This document shows, in pieces, positions 1-10,855 of a stretch of DNA of 64,000 bases. How positions within the stretch are numbered: the first letter of the stretch is position 1; every line of letters begins with the position of its first letter. The notes under the pieces are model-generated. The model saw nothing but the letters and a program-made list of their open reading frames with translations. It ran no database searches and was not told the DNA's origin. The DNA is from Leucocoprinus leucothites (taxonomy: Eukaryota > Basidiomycota > Agaricomycetes > Agaricales > Agaricaceae): assembly GCA_013368445.1 (NCBI GenBank), contig JAACJO010000002.1, forward strand, positions 2,914,001 through 2,978,000, written 5' to 3'. A program made the translations under genes and the position numbers.

Positions 1-1168
1 TATCTCGAATCGGGCAATCTGGAACCTGAACTTTGTTCTAGTCAAGGAAGGCGAAAAAGAACCATTGGCTGAATCTGTTCATGCTATGTTTTGGTCAAGA
101 AGCACTAACCTGGAGATCGACCTTGAGGCTGGCAAATATTTTGTTTATGTGAGTGCCGCGTTTTACATACATAAAACTTGTTTCAATAAATCACCATTAT
201 AGGTTAGAGTCGACCGACAACTAGATTACTATACCGAATATGAACCAACAATCGATGACTGGATGTTGCGCAAGCTGTCCTATGTAATGGCTGCACGCGC
301 TAAAAGTAGATCCATCGCCTCAAGTAAGCACCCTTAGATTAGCCTCCCGCTAATTATAGCCTCTGATTTATTACACCCCTTGAAATTGAAGACTTCGATC
401 AGAGGTAAGTTATGAGCATTGTGAACGTTTCAGGCCTAGCTCATCGCAACCAACAGTGCCCATGCAAATTTCATACCGACTCCACTAGATTCTCTAATCG
501 ATCGCGATTACAAAGAGTACCGCAAAGAACAAGAGAGACAAGCCAAAGAGGAAGCGGAAAGGAAGGCGAAGGAAGCAGAGGAAAGCGATGAAAGTGATAA
601 TGATAGCAAGGAAAGCTCCACAGTAGAATCCAAGGAAGATGAAGATGGGATCGAGACGACCACGACTACGACTACAACCACTGTTGTTCAGACAGTCAAG
701 AAAGTAAAGAGACCCAAGATGGAAGGTACACCTTCGAACTCAAAAGCGGATAGCGACAAACCAAAGGTCAATGAATCAGGCCCTCTATCGCAACAAGACC
801 CTCGACGCCTCAATATACCCGATTATATTTACCAACAAGAGCAAGCGTGGACTTTTGCTGCTGTTGCAAGCTCGGATAGCTCTGATGATCCTACGAAATA
901 CAAGATCACGCGGGAGGACGAAGACGACCTTTACCTCGGTTTGCGCGTCTACACTCACAAAGACGTTCCCGCGGTTGTTGTGGGAAGGCTGAAGGCTGAG
1001 CCGGAGAAGAAGGAGGAGAAGAAGGAAGAAAAGGAGGCGAGGGAAGACGAAGAAAAGAAGAGCAAGGAAGGCGCCAAAGAAAGCCTGAGCGCTCTCATCG
1101 ATTCCTTGGAAGATGTTTGTGATTGTGACGAATGCCATGGTCGCATGGCCCACCCAGACAAAAATTAG
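1..1168 (+). CDS. Calpain-like cysteine protease, 3' part (calpain 1)
   Basis: This is the last part of a calpain-family gene whose protease domain lies left of the window. Exons: <1..148, 203..323, 392..404, 457..1168, with GT-AG introns of 54, 68 and 52 nt. The first exon aligns with the calpain beta-sandwich (C2-like) region of calpain 2 at 5054..5280. Next come a DDWMLRKL segment, a 13-nt microexon, a charged Lys/Glu-rich and Thr-rich linker (about 500-720), and a C-terminal motif LGLRVY followed by VVVGRL (about 930-990). A Glu/Lys-rich tail encoded by GAA/GAG/AAG runs follows, and the protein ends with a CDCDEC cysteine cluster before the stop at 1166. The exon plan and C-terminal motif match the two other calpains in the window. 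Protease activity cannot be judged because the catalytic part is missing. The family identification rests on this paralogy. Confidence 0.8.
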
Positions 1169-1310
1169 GTGGCTAATTTTTAAAATTCCTGCATCATTCT
1201 TTAATAGAGACGTTTCTGACACTTTCTTTCTTTCTTCTGAATTTTGGGACAATTGTTGTATAATGCATTAACATGTCAGGCATTGGTTCGGCTAAATACA
1301 TCCTCCCTTC

Positions 1311-2261
1311 TCATACCTTTCCTTCCTCTCCAGAGGGTAGTGTCTGCGACAGGTGTTTGCCCTGTCCTGTCGTGGCGGCAGTTGCCCCCGCATCAACGGG
1401 TAGAACGACGCCTGTGATCCACCTTGCCTCATCACTCGCTAAGAAACGGACCGCTGCCCCAGTATCCCATCCATTTCCTTCTGTTTTTAGCAGACTCCTA
1501 TTTCGGCGCGCCTCGCGTATTTCTTCCGTCATCGGATTGCTGTAGACCATGGGGGTATGTAACATGCCTAAGCTCTGAATCAATCCGCCTATTCGGGAAA
1601 CCTCAGGAAGAGCATACTCACCAGGACACACACAGTTCACCCGGATCCCTTGCGTGGCATGCTGGAATGCCATCGCGCGTGTCATGTTGATGATTGCACC
1701 TTTACTCGTTGGGTACAGCAACATGGGCGAACCTCCGATCATCCCTGCAACACTGGAAATGTTCACGATCGCTCCACACCCACTGATCTCGTCTCGATTA
1801 TTCTTGCACATGGCGGGGATTGCAAACTTCGACATCAACATCATGCTCGTTACATTGATCTCCAGTCCCTTCGCCCACTTCTCTACATCCACTTCGACCG
1901 CTGTTCCCATTGGACCTCCCACCCCAACATTGTTGACGAGAATATCGAGACGACCATAGGTTGAGAGCGCAATGTCGACAATGCGTTTACAGTCATCTTC
2001 TTTTGAAACATCGCCTTGTATCGAGATGGCTTTGTTCTCCCCGAATTCTCGAGTGATCATGTCGACTGTGACTTGTGCCCATTCAAGGTTTAGGTCTGCA
2101 CAAACAATACTAGCACCGGCTTCGGCAAGAAGGACGGAAGCTGCACGGCCATTGCCTATACCGTTGGCTCGGGACCCAGCACCAGTGATAATCGCAACCT
2201 TTCCTGAGAGCGACCTAGAGGGACGAGGTGGGCTTTCTTGGTTGTAGGTGGGCTTGGACAT
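1311..2261 (-). CDS. Short-chain dehydrogenase/reductase (SDR)
   Basis: This is a classical SDR, an NAD(P)-dependent oxidoreductase with a Rossmann fold; the substrate cannot be named. The nucleotide-binding glycine motif TGAGSRANGIG is at residues 26-36, the structural NNVG at 110-113, the catalytic serine in NISS at about 169, and the catalytic YPTSK at 183-187. The frame is open for 316 codons, but 1568..1621 is probably a 54-nt intron (GTGAGT...TTAG on the minus strand). It has no stop and is a multiple of three, so it hides as an 18-residue insertion after CVCPG, where SDRs normally have a short loop. The spliced protein would be 298 aa. A TATTTAAA element lies about 45 bp upstream of the ATG. 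The stop is 142 bp from the end of calpain 1, tail to tail. Confidence 0.9.
   Translation of the reverse strand: MSKPTYNQESPPRPSRSLSGKVAIITGAGSRANGIGNGRAASVLLAEAGASIVCADLNLEWAQVTVDMITREFGENKAISIQGDVSKEDDCKRIVDIALSTYGRLDILVNNVGVGGPMGTAVEVDVEKWAKGLEINVTSMMLMSKFAIPAMCKNNRDEISGCGAIVNISSVAGMIGGSPMLLYPTSKGAIINMTRAMAFQHATQGIRVNCVCPGEYALPEVSRIGGLIQSLGMLHTPMVYSNPMTEEIREARRNRSLLKTEGNGWDTGAAVRFLASDEARWITGVVLPVDAGATAATTGQGKHLSQTLPSGEEGKV
1568..1621 (-). other. Probable in-frame (stopless) 54-nt intron of the SDR gene
   Basis: On the minus strand the segment begins GTGAGT and ends TTAG. Removing it joins CCTG to GCATG and restores the usual SDR sequence PG-ML at this place. Its length is a multiple of three and it has no stop, so an unspliced reading would not be noticed by a gene finder. 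Confidence 0.75.
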
Positions 2262-3451
2262 GACGGTGTGTGTTGGGTTGTCTTGTGATTTGAGGATCGG
2301 CTACTTTAAATACCCCGCTATAATAATAATATTAATACCCATGCAGAGTCACTCTGAGTCTTCCTTCAAGTGACTCCCTTGCTTATTGACTTGCACGTAG
2401 GCTAAGTTCTGGTTTCAAGCACGATTCTTGTCAGGCAAGTCATAGAGTTGATATTGCTACGGCTGCTACGTCCAATGGTGAGTCTGTATGATACCGCATC
2501 ATGGTCGGTATCCGGTGATCTGATCCCTGATGATCAATGTCATTTATCAATTCGGAACTTTGTGCTTCATGTGCATCTAAACATTCATGTAAGGCTGATC
2601 CCACCTAAATAAATCCTGAAGGGTGATTTCCCAAGCGAATGATTTGGATCCTCAACCTGCCCTCAAATGGTTTTTATCTTAGATCTGTACGAAAAAGATG
2701 TGTGAAAGTAGCCTGAACCGTAATATTGATTTTATCAGCAGAGAGGTAATGGATATGAGGAAGAGGTGTTAACGGGTGCGCAACCACTAATGACTAGATA
2801 TCGAGGTCATCCAAAGGATATCGTCTTGTCTGTGAAAACTATGTTGTAATTTGTCTTCTTGATTTTACGTACTAAAGTTTGATTATCCCTAACTTGAAAA
2901 TGCAGCTCACCAGATCAGGTCTGTTAGTATATATACCGTGATGGGTGATCCCTACAGTGGTGTGGCGGCCTTCAAATCTTTACGCATCTAGCTCGGAGGC
3001 TATAGTTCGGGGTGGTGCTACCTCCGAGTCTTCTTCAAGTACTACATAGATCATGGGACATATGAAACACGACGACTTTCTGCGAGGGCACTGTGAACGT
3101 TTGTGCACTGTCTGGCTTCATTCTGCGAGCGATGGGCCTACCGTCACCGTGCAACTCGACGCTACATGAAGTCACTTGACCGTAACGACACAAGGCAGTC
3201 CCTGAATCAGGATGATGCCAATCTGGGAGGATCATCATCCCCGTGGCGAACCCACCCTTGGCGCCTAATTGCTATGATTCTGTGAAGATTTTGGTTGCTT
3301 TGATCTCAAACATCATTATGACATTGCCTCGTTGCCATTGCCAGCTCCCCGATCTGATAACGACTAGCTATCATTAGACAGTTCTTTTGTACTATAAGGA
3401 GTGCCTCTTCTCTTAACATTCTGCATTCTGCTAACACCCTTCTTACAACTC
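2262..3451. other. Divergent promoter region between SDR (-) and calpain 2 (+)
   Basis: I see no gene here; short open frames at 3035-3285 on both strands look random. The left part holds the TATTTAAA element of the SDR gene near 2304. The right part holds a perfect ATCTGATAA GATA-type site at 3352..3360, 92 bp before the calpain 2 start. Confidence 0.6.
3352..3360 (+). promoter_or_regulatory. ATCWGATAA site upstream of calpain 2
   Basis: ATCTGATAA matches the extended consensus ATCWGATAA of fungal iron-responsive GATA factors (Urbs1/SRE/Sfu1). Such a factor is encoded at 43.9 kb in this window. The site is 92 bp before the ATG at 3452. One chance match per window of this size is expected, so function is only a possibility. 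Confidence 0.35.
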
Positions 3452-6286
3452 ATGGCTAGAAAACACCACCGCTCAAAAGCCACGAAAGCTATCAAGAGCA
3501 CCAAAGCGGCTGTCACCGCTTCACCACCATCCAAGTCCAAGGTTGGCTTGCTCGTGACCGATGAACTTGAAAAGGCGATTCAACAATGCCGTTCTACCGT
3601 GCATCGAATCGCCAAGGACTGTAAGGCCAAGAACAAGAAATATAGGTGTGTGATGGTGATCGGTTTACTGGGAGAATTGACCAAGTTTTATCATTCTCAA
3701 GGGACATAGAATTTGACTTTGATAATGATCAGAATCTGTGTCTGGCCGGATTGGTGTCTGAAGAGGGATTCGCACCGACAGCCGCTTCTCGCGCCACTGA
3801 TATCTACACCAAACCTCAGTTTTTCATCGATGGTGCAGGTTCTAATGATATCGTACAAGGTGCACTAGGGGACTGCTGGTTCCTCTCTGCCTTGTCTACC
3901 GCATCTACATCTGAACACTTGATCGAGAAGTGTTGTGTCGCAGTATGTATTCATGCTTGGTGATCATTTGGTCGATACTAAGTACTGACTAACCTGGTCG
4001 ATATCAGCGAGATGAAAAAGTGGGAGTTTACGGCTTCGTCTTCTTTAAGAACGGATCCTGGGTCTCCGTGATCATAGACGAGTAAGTGGTGTAGTTATTC
4101 TACCACCCACACTGAGCTCACGTTCGATCAGTCTTCTCTTCGTCAAAGTTCCGAAATTTGAGGAGCTCAGTTCTGCAGAACAGCTCCTCTTCCACAACGA
4201 CAAGAAGAAATATAACAAAACCGCGAGGAAGGGAGGGAAAAACCTATATTTTGCGCGCTCGGGGACCGAAAACGAAACTTGGGTTCCTCTGATCGAAAAG
4301 GCTTATGCAAAATTACATGGAGATTACTCTTCACTAAGTGGCGGTAGGGCAGCAGAGGCGATTGAAGATCTAACAGGGTACGCAACTTTCCGCCATTAGA
4401 TACATTCCTCTAATCACTCTCCAGTGGTGTATCGAGCATGCTCCGCACCAAGGACATTCTCGATACCGATAGATTCTGGGAAGAAGAGCTTCTTCATGCT
4501 AATGACGATCGCCTCTTCGGTGCGGGCTACGGTCCGCTGGACACTTCTCGTATCGGGTCGGACGAATCCATCAAAGTTGAGGGCCTTATTGGTGGACATG
4601 CCTATTCAATCTTGAAGGCCATTGAAGTTGAAGGGAAGCGCTTCTTGATTCTACGCAATCCATGGGGTAAATCTGAGTGGAGTGGCCCTTGGTCGGATGG
4701 GTCAAAGGAGTGGACACCAGAGTGGCTTAGGAGGCTTCCAGAAATTGGCCATGTTTTCGGTGAAGATGGCCAATTTGTCATGGAATGTGGGTAACTATGT
4801 GATCGTCTATTGTTCCTAACCTCACTATTGAACTTTCTTGTCCCTCTTGGCAGACTCCGATTTCTTGGAACGATTTGAAGATATCGATAAGACTATGCTT
4901 TTCGACTCTAGCTGGAAAATGTCCATGGAATGGCTTCGAGTTCCTGTCAGACCACCTCCAGCCGCGTGGTCATTTGGTAGCGTCTCTTGTAGGTGTTAAC
5001 TTCTTTCATTTCAGTGGCAAATTTTTGTCGGCCTAACTTCTTTTCTACTACAGTCAACTTTTCCATCGCGAAGTCTACGAAGGCTTTGATCGTCCTGTCC
5101 AAGCTCGACGAGAGATACTTCAAGGGAATAGATGGATGTTACGCCTGGAACTTGCAGTTCCTTGTGTACAAAATCGGCGACACAGACCCCGAGCTCGTCG
5201 CCGAATCTGAACAGGCGGTCTGGGGCAGCCGCAGTGTCAATACGGAGGCGGAACTGGAGCCTGGTGAATATGTTGTCCATGTGCGTATGGCTTTCCTCTC
5301 GCTCGCTATCAGTTTAACCCTTGTCTATTCTAGATCCGTGTTGATGGTTTATTTAAGGGAGATGCGGTAAGTCCTAGGGCCAAGACAAACCAGTGATATA
5401 ATCCTAATCGTTCAAATATTTGAGCTCGACCCAAGTGAATTCAACAAGCGCAAGCTCGCCCGTGTCCTAACTCAACGTGCACTTGCGCGATCAGCTGCTT
5501 CAAGTGCGCTTACTCTTAGATTTTCCTCAGTTGGTCACTAACAATTTGCTTTCCAGACTATGATCCGTCGTGAGTAAGTTGGCATTGAGAAAAATTTGGA
5601 GGTTGAAGTGATATCACAGAAGCGAAAAAGACCATCTCCCAGCTTCTATTGACGCCCTCGTTGGACGGGAAAAGGCAATCGCTGGTGCGAGGGCGAAAGC
5701 TGCAGCAGCAGCTACTGCATCGTCCTCTTCGACGCCCATTGTCGGTGATATACCCGAAGACGTAGCAGGTGCCAGCGATGATAAAGAACTGAAAACATCT
5801 AGGAGCGATAGTGACGCCGGTGCGTCTGGGGATGAAGAAGAGGGCTCACCCAAAGAGAAAAAGAAAACTGAGGGAGAAAAGAAAGAAAAAGAAAAGAAAG
5901 CAAAGAAGAAGTACAAGACAAAAGAAGAGGAGAACAAGCAGAAAGACAAGATCAAGGAGGGAGAAGGCAGTAACCAGTTGAATGAGTCGGCGAAGGTTGA
6001 TTCATCAGATTCATCGGACACTGGCAATGAAAGCGACAGCAACAGTGAAGATGATAGTGATGGCAACAGTGACTATACTTCAACCATTGACGGCGTCGAT
6101 GGCGATTCAGACTTGGCACCATTCGATAACGATGCTGCATTCGAGAGCCCTGAACTGGTTGATGTTTTTATCGGTTTACGCGTCTATGTCCAGGGTGGAG
6201 AACGCGTGTCTATCGTCGGGACCATTCAAGAAGAGGCAGATAAGCTCTATGCAGCTTCACTCCGTGACGAACCCCGGCCACAGTGA
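3452..6286 (+). CDS. Calpain-like cysteine protease (calpain 2), complete
   Basis: This is a papain-fold calcium-dependent-type protease of about 756 aa. Exons: 3452..3645, 3702..3942, 4008..4081, 4132..4377, 4425..4786, 4854..4988, 5054..5280, 5334..5366, 5425..5503, 5557..5569 (13 nt), 5620..6286. The total is divisible by three and all introns are GT-AG, 47-67 nt. The catalytic triad is present: Cys123 in [11 protein letters not shown], His310 in GGHAYS and Asn330 in NPWG. A calpain beta-sandwich region follows (exons 7-9), then an acidic and Ser/Asp-rich disordered linker and the C-terminal motif IGLRVY...VSIVGTI. No EF-hand domain is visible. I chose the ATG at 3452 because calpain 3 has the same N-terminal layout (basic leader, then [10 protein letters not shown]). 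It is probably active, and the tail may serve targeting. Confidence 0.92.
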
Positions 6287-6804
6287 GGAAGCCGCTTATT
6301 CCATTTTTACTGCATTTTCGCTAGTAACCCTTCTATTCTCCTATTTTTGCGAAGTGCATACCATCACTGGCACTACTACGGTCTTTATCGATTAGTTATC
6401 CGACATCTAAATACATCATCGTGTCGATCTGGACTGAAAGTTGAAACTTTGAGTGAGTATTAAGAGGATGAGAACATTGAATATTGAGATCTGAGAAGCG
6501 AAGAGATTACTACTGGTCTGAATTGAGTCACATGACTAACTGTAGTAGAAAATTATGTACCGTGTACATGTTCGGGATCACGCTTCGATCTCATATGCTC
6601 ATCCCTGGAGGGATTCCTCAGCGCTCGCAAGTTCAAAACTTAGCACTCAGCCCTGGGCCTGTTTAAGCACCTCCAGTCTTCCTTCTCAATACTCGAGATA
6701 CCGCAAACGGACTACCCCCCACCTCGAGAATACATTCTCCAGGGTACATCCACTTAACACCAGAAACCATTCACCCTACTTTTACAACGAGCTGTGGTCC
6801 TCCC

Positions 6805-8151
6805 ATGCTATTTCCTCCGAATGTCCTCACCCGCATCATCTATTATACTCGCCCCTTCACTGATACTTCTGAAGAAACCTGGGAAGTTGGACAAGATTTC
6901 AATTTTCACTTGACACTGGCTGCCGTGTCGTCACATTGGCGCCGAGCGGTTTTGGCCATCCCAAATTTATGGACAACGATATTGTTCCAAGACGTGAGGC
7001 AAGCAGCGGCTGAGAAGTATGCCCATTATCTACAGCTTTGCTTTGAGAGGTCAGAACAACTATTACTCGACCTTTCTATCTCTTTCACCCCTGATGAATG
7101 GGACTATTCTCCCTACCTCCTTTCTCCCGAATCCGACATGTCGATATTGAAGAATCTTGATCGTATCGTCGACCTTAGGCTTCGATTCCCTCCGTACAAG
7201 TGGATCTCCATGATACCAACCATGCCCAACCTCACAACACTTGGAATCTCTTCATCATTCGATGACCTTCTTTCGCTTCCCAAGTACTAAACTCTGGAGG
7301 AGCTATACCTACGTGCCCCTTACCGCGAGATCCGCTTCCAACCTTTCGATCAAACCATCACGGTCTTGAGTTTTGCCAAAGTTCCCATCGATGTTTGCAT
7401 TAAAGTCCTCCTCGGTTGTCCATCGTTGCTCAAGTTCTCCTGTACCAGAGCCCGGGAGCCAACGGACGACTTCCAATATACCCTGCTGAAGGAACCATTT
7501 AAACTCCGGAGGCTCTGCCACTTCAAATGGGAGGTCCCCGGAGCGTCTTTAATCAGTTGGAATGATACACTTCTGGAGCACCTCCGCGTTCCATCTTTGG
7601 TGACCCTTACGTGGGTAGAAAACGACAAATCAGTTTGGGGCCCAAAAACCCACCTCTTTTTCAAACATTTACCAACTACGTTCTCAGCTCTTAGATTTAT
7701 TGGGATCTCAGATGCGTCTTGCCGAGACAACCGAGTTGTGGATCACATCCGCTACAACACGGAAGTCGAGACAATCGAATTGACGGAATGTGGAGGTGAG
7801 TTGGTGAAAGCTTTGTTTGAGAAGCTTCTATAGGAGGAGGTGGACGAGGAAGATGCCTTTGGCTTCCCCTACCTGGAATGTATGGTCATCGACGGCTGTC
7901 GGGATACCAATGGTGGAATGCTACATGCACTGCCTGTTGAGCTGGGTACGGTTTTTGCAGAAGTTGTGAAGGCTCGAGAAGATGATCTCGAGGTGTTTAG
8001 GTTTGAGATGAACTCGGTCGGATTTAAGGAATGGCTGCCTTCGGTCAAGGACGTACTACAAGAACTGGAGCAAGATGGGTTAGATTTAACGATATGTGAT
8101 CATGGAAGCCTTGTGAATTGGTTGGAATTTAAGTATGAATGTGTAGATTAA
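6805..8151 (+). pseudogene. F-box-type protein gene with two in-frame stop codons
   Basis: One reading frame runs from the ATG at 6805 to the stop at 8149-8151 and codes for an F-box-like start (PPNVLTRIIYYT, then LAAVSSHWRRAVLAIPNLWTTI, the usual basidiomycete F-box pattern). A leucine-rich body follows (LTTLGISSSF, LEELYLRAP, LLKFSC). It is broken by TAA at 7288-7290 and TAG at 7831-7833, with no splice sites that would remove them and no frame change around them. Each stop would be a glutamine codon with one C-to-T change. Either the gene is dead or only the first 161 codons are made. Family members act as substrate adaptors of SCF ubiquitin ligases; the target is unknown. It lies 518 bp after calpain 2. 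Confidence 0.7.
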
Positions 8152-8312
8152 TCATTTGACAACATAATCTTACCTCTTACATCACCGTCGGATTCTGAAG
8201 GACTTGGGGTTTCCAAGAAAGCCATTCCTGCTTACATAACCATACAAGGGGGAGGAGAGGACTGATGTTTCATGGTTTGTGCGGCCACCACTATTATGGG
8301 ACATGTCAAAAC

Positions 8313-9022
8313 TCACTTCGCGGTCGCGGATAGAATGTTCGGTTGTATGATGTCCTTTCCTCGACCCCCATCCCCGATAGCAATGGATTTTTCAGCATAG
8401 AAACACTCTTCTCTCATGGCCCGAGGCCTCTTCACGCTTTCCCGGGTGGGCCTTCTCTTATGTACGGGATTTAAAATAACTACGTAGGAACAACCTGTTG
8501 GTCCGCCGAACCGCCGGAGGCGACCCTCACTAAGCTCAATGGATGTATAACGTTTATGAGGACTAAATTCCATTACCCAAGACTGAAGAAATTTAAAACA
8601 GGTAACCGGACCTTCACTTCTCCACTCGAACATTTCAAGATGCTGAACCTGTTTGGGCCACTTCTGCCGAGGCTGAAAGTAGGATGAGTTTCGCCGGATG
8701 AGTTGCCGGAGAAGCGAGGCAATCGGATCTTCGCGTAGATGCAGTAATTTACTCTTGATTTGATCCAGGTTGCATCTGATCCGCAAGAAGTTACTGTTGA
8801 TGCCGTTTTTTGCCTGATATTACCATCAAACAAAAGATACGCAAGACCACGTAGGATTGCTACATGTGCTTTATTTACCCACGATAACATCGAACTTGCC
8901 CGTAGCTCTTCGTGCTCTTGGAAGCCTGAAACACTATTAAAATCAAATAGGACATTTCCTGATCCCATAGGGTTTGGAGAACCCTGATAAAGCCCCGGGG
9001 CCAACGGTAAATTAATCGTCAT
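8313..9022 (-). CDS. Hypothetical protein, probably frameshifted at a poly-A run
   Basis: I do not recognise this protein. An open frame starts at the ATG at 9022 and reads sensibly to about 8810; the sequence then makes better sense in the next frame down to the stop at 8313. The switch coincides with a run of six A (minus strand; six T at 8806-8811). One more A would give a continuous protein of about 236 aa with no intron. It is basic, with a Leu/Arg-rich centre, no signal peptide and no membrane segment that I can see. It diverges from the methyltransferase at 9133 with only 110 bp between the two ATGs. It may instead be non-coding. Confidence 0.35.
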
Positions 9023-9132
9023 TCAGTTCAACCCGATACAATTCTCACTTCTTACATGGCGCCATTTCTGTGGCTGCATCAAGCTCATTTATAGCCTGGA
9101 ATTACTCTCGCACAATTTTTCTCAGTCGAACA

Positions 9133-10117
9133 ATGTCGACAGCTCAAGCATCCTCTTTACAGCCAGCTTATTGCCTGCCATCGACGCTTGTAGAGCAGGA
9201 AAGGTACGAGCTCCAGTAATTTGTCTATATGACTGTGACCTTCAACGTCTTGGTTAGGCTTAGACTCCAACATAATCTGTTTACTCGTGCTTTTGGAAAT
9301 GTCCACATTCACGCTCCAATAAACCTGAAGGTGGAGCCAGACATAGCTATCCTTGATAGTGGAACGGGATCAGGAAAGTCGCAGTATAGAAATCTCATCC
9401 ATTGCCTCATGGCTGAACCTGCCTATAGGTCTTTGGCTTTTAGATGTAGCCGAGACGATGCAACGCAGCGCACAGCTCATCGGAATTGACATCAAGAACA
9501 ATCTCTTTCCAAGACAAGAAGACGTTCCATCCAACGTCACCTTCCAAGTGACCTCAATTCTAGACATCCCATCCGAATGGAATGACAAATTCTCCCTCGT
9601 GAACCAGCGTCTTCTTGTAGCGGGGCTTCGTCACAACGAGTGGATCATGGCAATTGAAAATATTTATCGTGCTCTTAAGCCAGGAAGATGGGTGCAGCTC
9701 TGCGAACACACTGGATGGTTAAATCCCACCCCGTTGATGAATGTTTATACTGCTCTCTTTGAGGTAATACTTCGAGCGAAAGGGATTGACTCGGGTTTAT
9801 TTCCAAGTCGTACTGCCGATGTCTGGACAAGGATGGTCGAGGATGCTGGATTCGAGGAGATAGGAGTTGAATATTATGAGGTACCGGTTGGGAAATGGGC
9901 TGGGGAGGATGGAGGAGCTATGACGGAAAATATTGTGGCACTCTTGCAAGGAATGAAGGGGGTGGTCGTTAGTAATAGTGGATTTGGAGTTATCGCGGGT
10001 GGGGAGGAGGGATATGAGCGCTGGATGATTGATTTAGTAGAGGAGATTGATGCAGGAAAGACAAAACCGAAAGCTGGCTATGCTGTGATAATTGCAAGGA
10101 AGCCGGCTTATAAATAG
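9133..10117 (+). CDS. SAM-dependent methyltransferase, LaeA/TAM-like, with defective splice donor
   Basis: This is a class I methyltransferase of the fungal LaeA/trans-aconitate-methyltransferase-like group. Exon 1 is 9133..9203 and exon 2 starts at 9258 (ERLRLQ, then TRAFGN, typical of the family). The SAM-binding motif I reads LDSGTGSG at about 9352-9375 and continues as WLLDVAE from 9434, followed by GIDI. No GT-AG pair joins these two parts in frame. The only join giving the expected spacing (one residue between the last Gly and Trp) removes 9374..9428, which starts GAAAGT instead of GTAAGT. With it the protein is 291 aa. A later motif, RALKPGRWVQL (about 9670), is the usual post-motif strand. 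The gene may be splice-defective or use a GA-AG intron. The substrate is unknown. Confidence 0.75.
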
Positions 10118-10855
10118 TTTGACGGGGGGGGGAATCGCTTGTGTACCCTCCGGGTACACTAGTAAATATAAAGTAACATCCCAATCTTGATACTAGAAGT
10201 TACTGTTGTCGGTAAAATCTGGGCAAGGGCTTTCCTACTAAGCCACCAGCTACCTCGTTTCGGTTGTCTTAGATGATATGGTGGACTCAGGAGGAGGCAT
10301 GAGGGTCAACAGGTACCAAAGTTATGTTGTCTCTGAAGCAGACAGGACTTCGTTTCTTGTTTCAAATGGAAGAAATTCACCAGAGTACGAGGACACCGCC
10401 CCACTTAACTTCCCAAGAGTGAAATTCGGATACCAATGAGCTACAGTAGATGGAGCTTCCCGTGAGCCATAGGTAAGAGCGCTTTGAGATTCACGTAGAG
10501 CCTGTTCTCAAATGACAACTGCAAGGCCAGATTAGCATCAGCGAAAGACCGAGGATCTCTCGGTCTGGTCGGCGAGGGACAGGGTCGCGTAATCACATGA
10601 CCTGTGCCTTCCAAGTTCGGTTCATCAACGTGACACCCGAATTTTCGCGCCTCCGCCGCCAGTGACTGACATTCAGCCCTTTCCTCGTCTTGCTCACAAG
10701 TCCCGTAACCGGTTAAGTCAAGGTGCAAAATACATACTCTCGGACACTGGACCCAACTTACCATTGCTTGATTGCTCTTTATTCCTGTCCTACATTTCAG
10801 GACTCGTAACCTTGACCTACACCTCTTGGTTGGGCCCCGCGAAACTAGACCAACA
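10118..10855. other. Intergenic region, promoter of DAP3
   Basis: I see no gene. A run of nine G lies at about 10123-10131. The reverse-strand open frame at 10441-11043 overlaps the first DAP3 exon and has no family features, so I left it out. Confidence 0.5.

Noticed and set aside
5614..6066. Ser/Leu-rich 150-codon reverse-strand frame
   Set aside because: It is the antisense shadow of the Glu/Asp/Lys/Ser-rich linker of calpain 2; such low-complexity coding makes long mirror frames.
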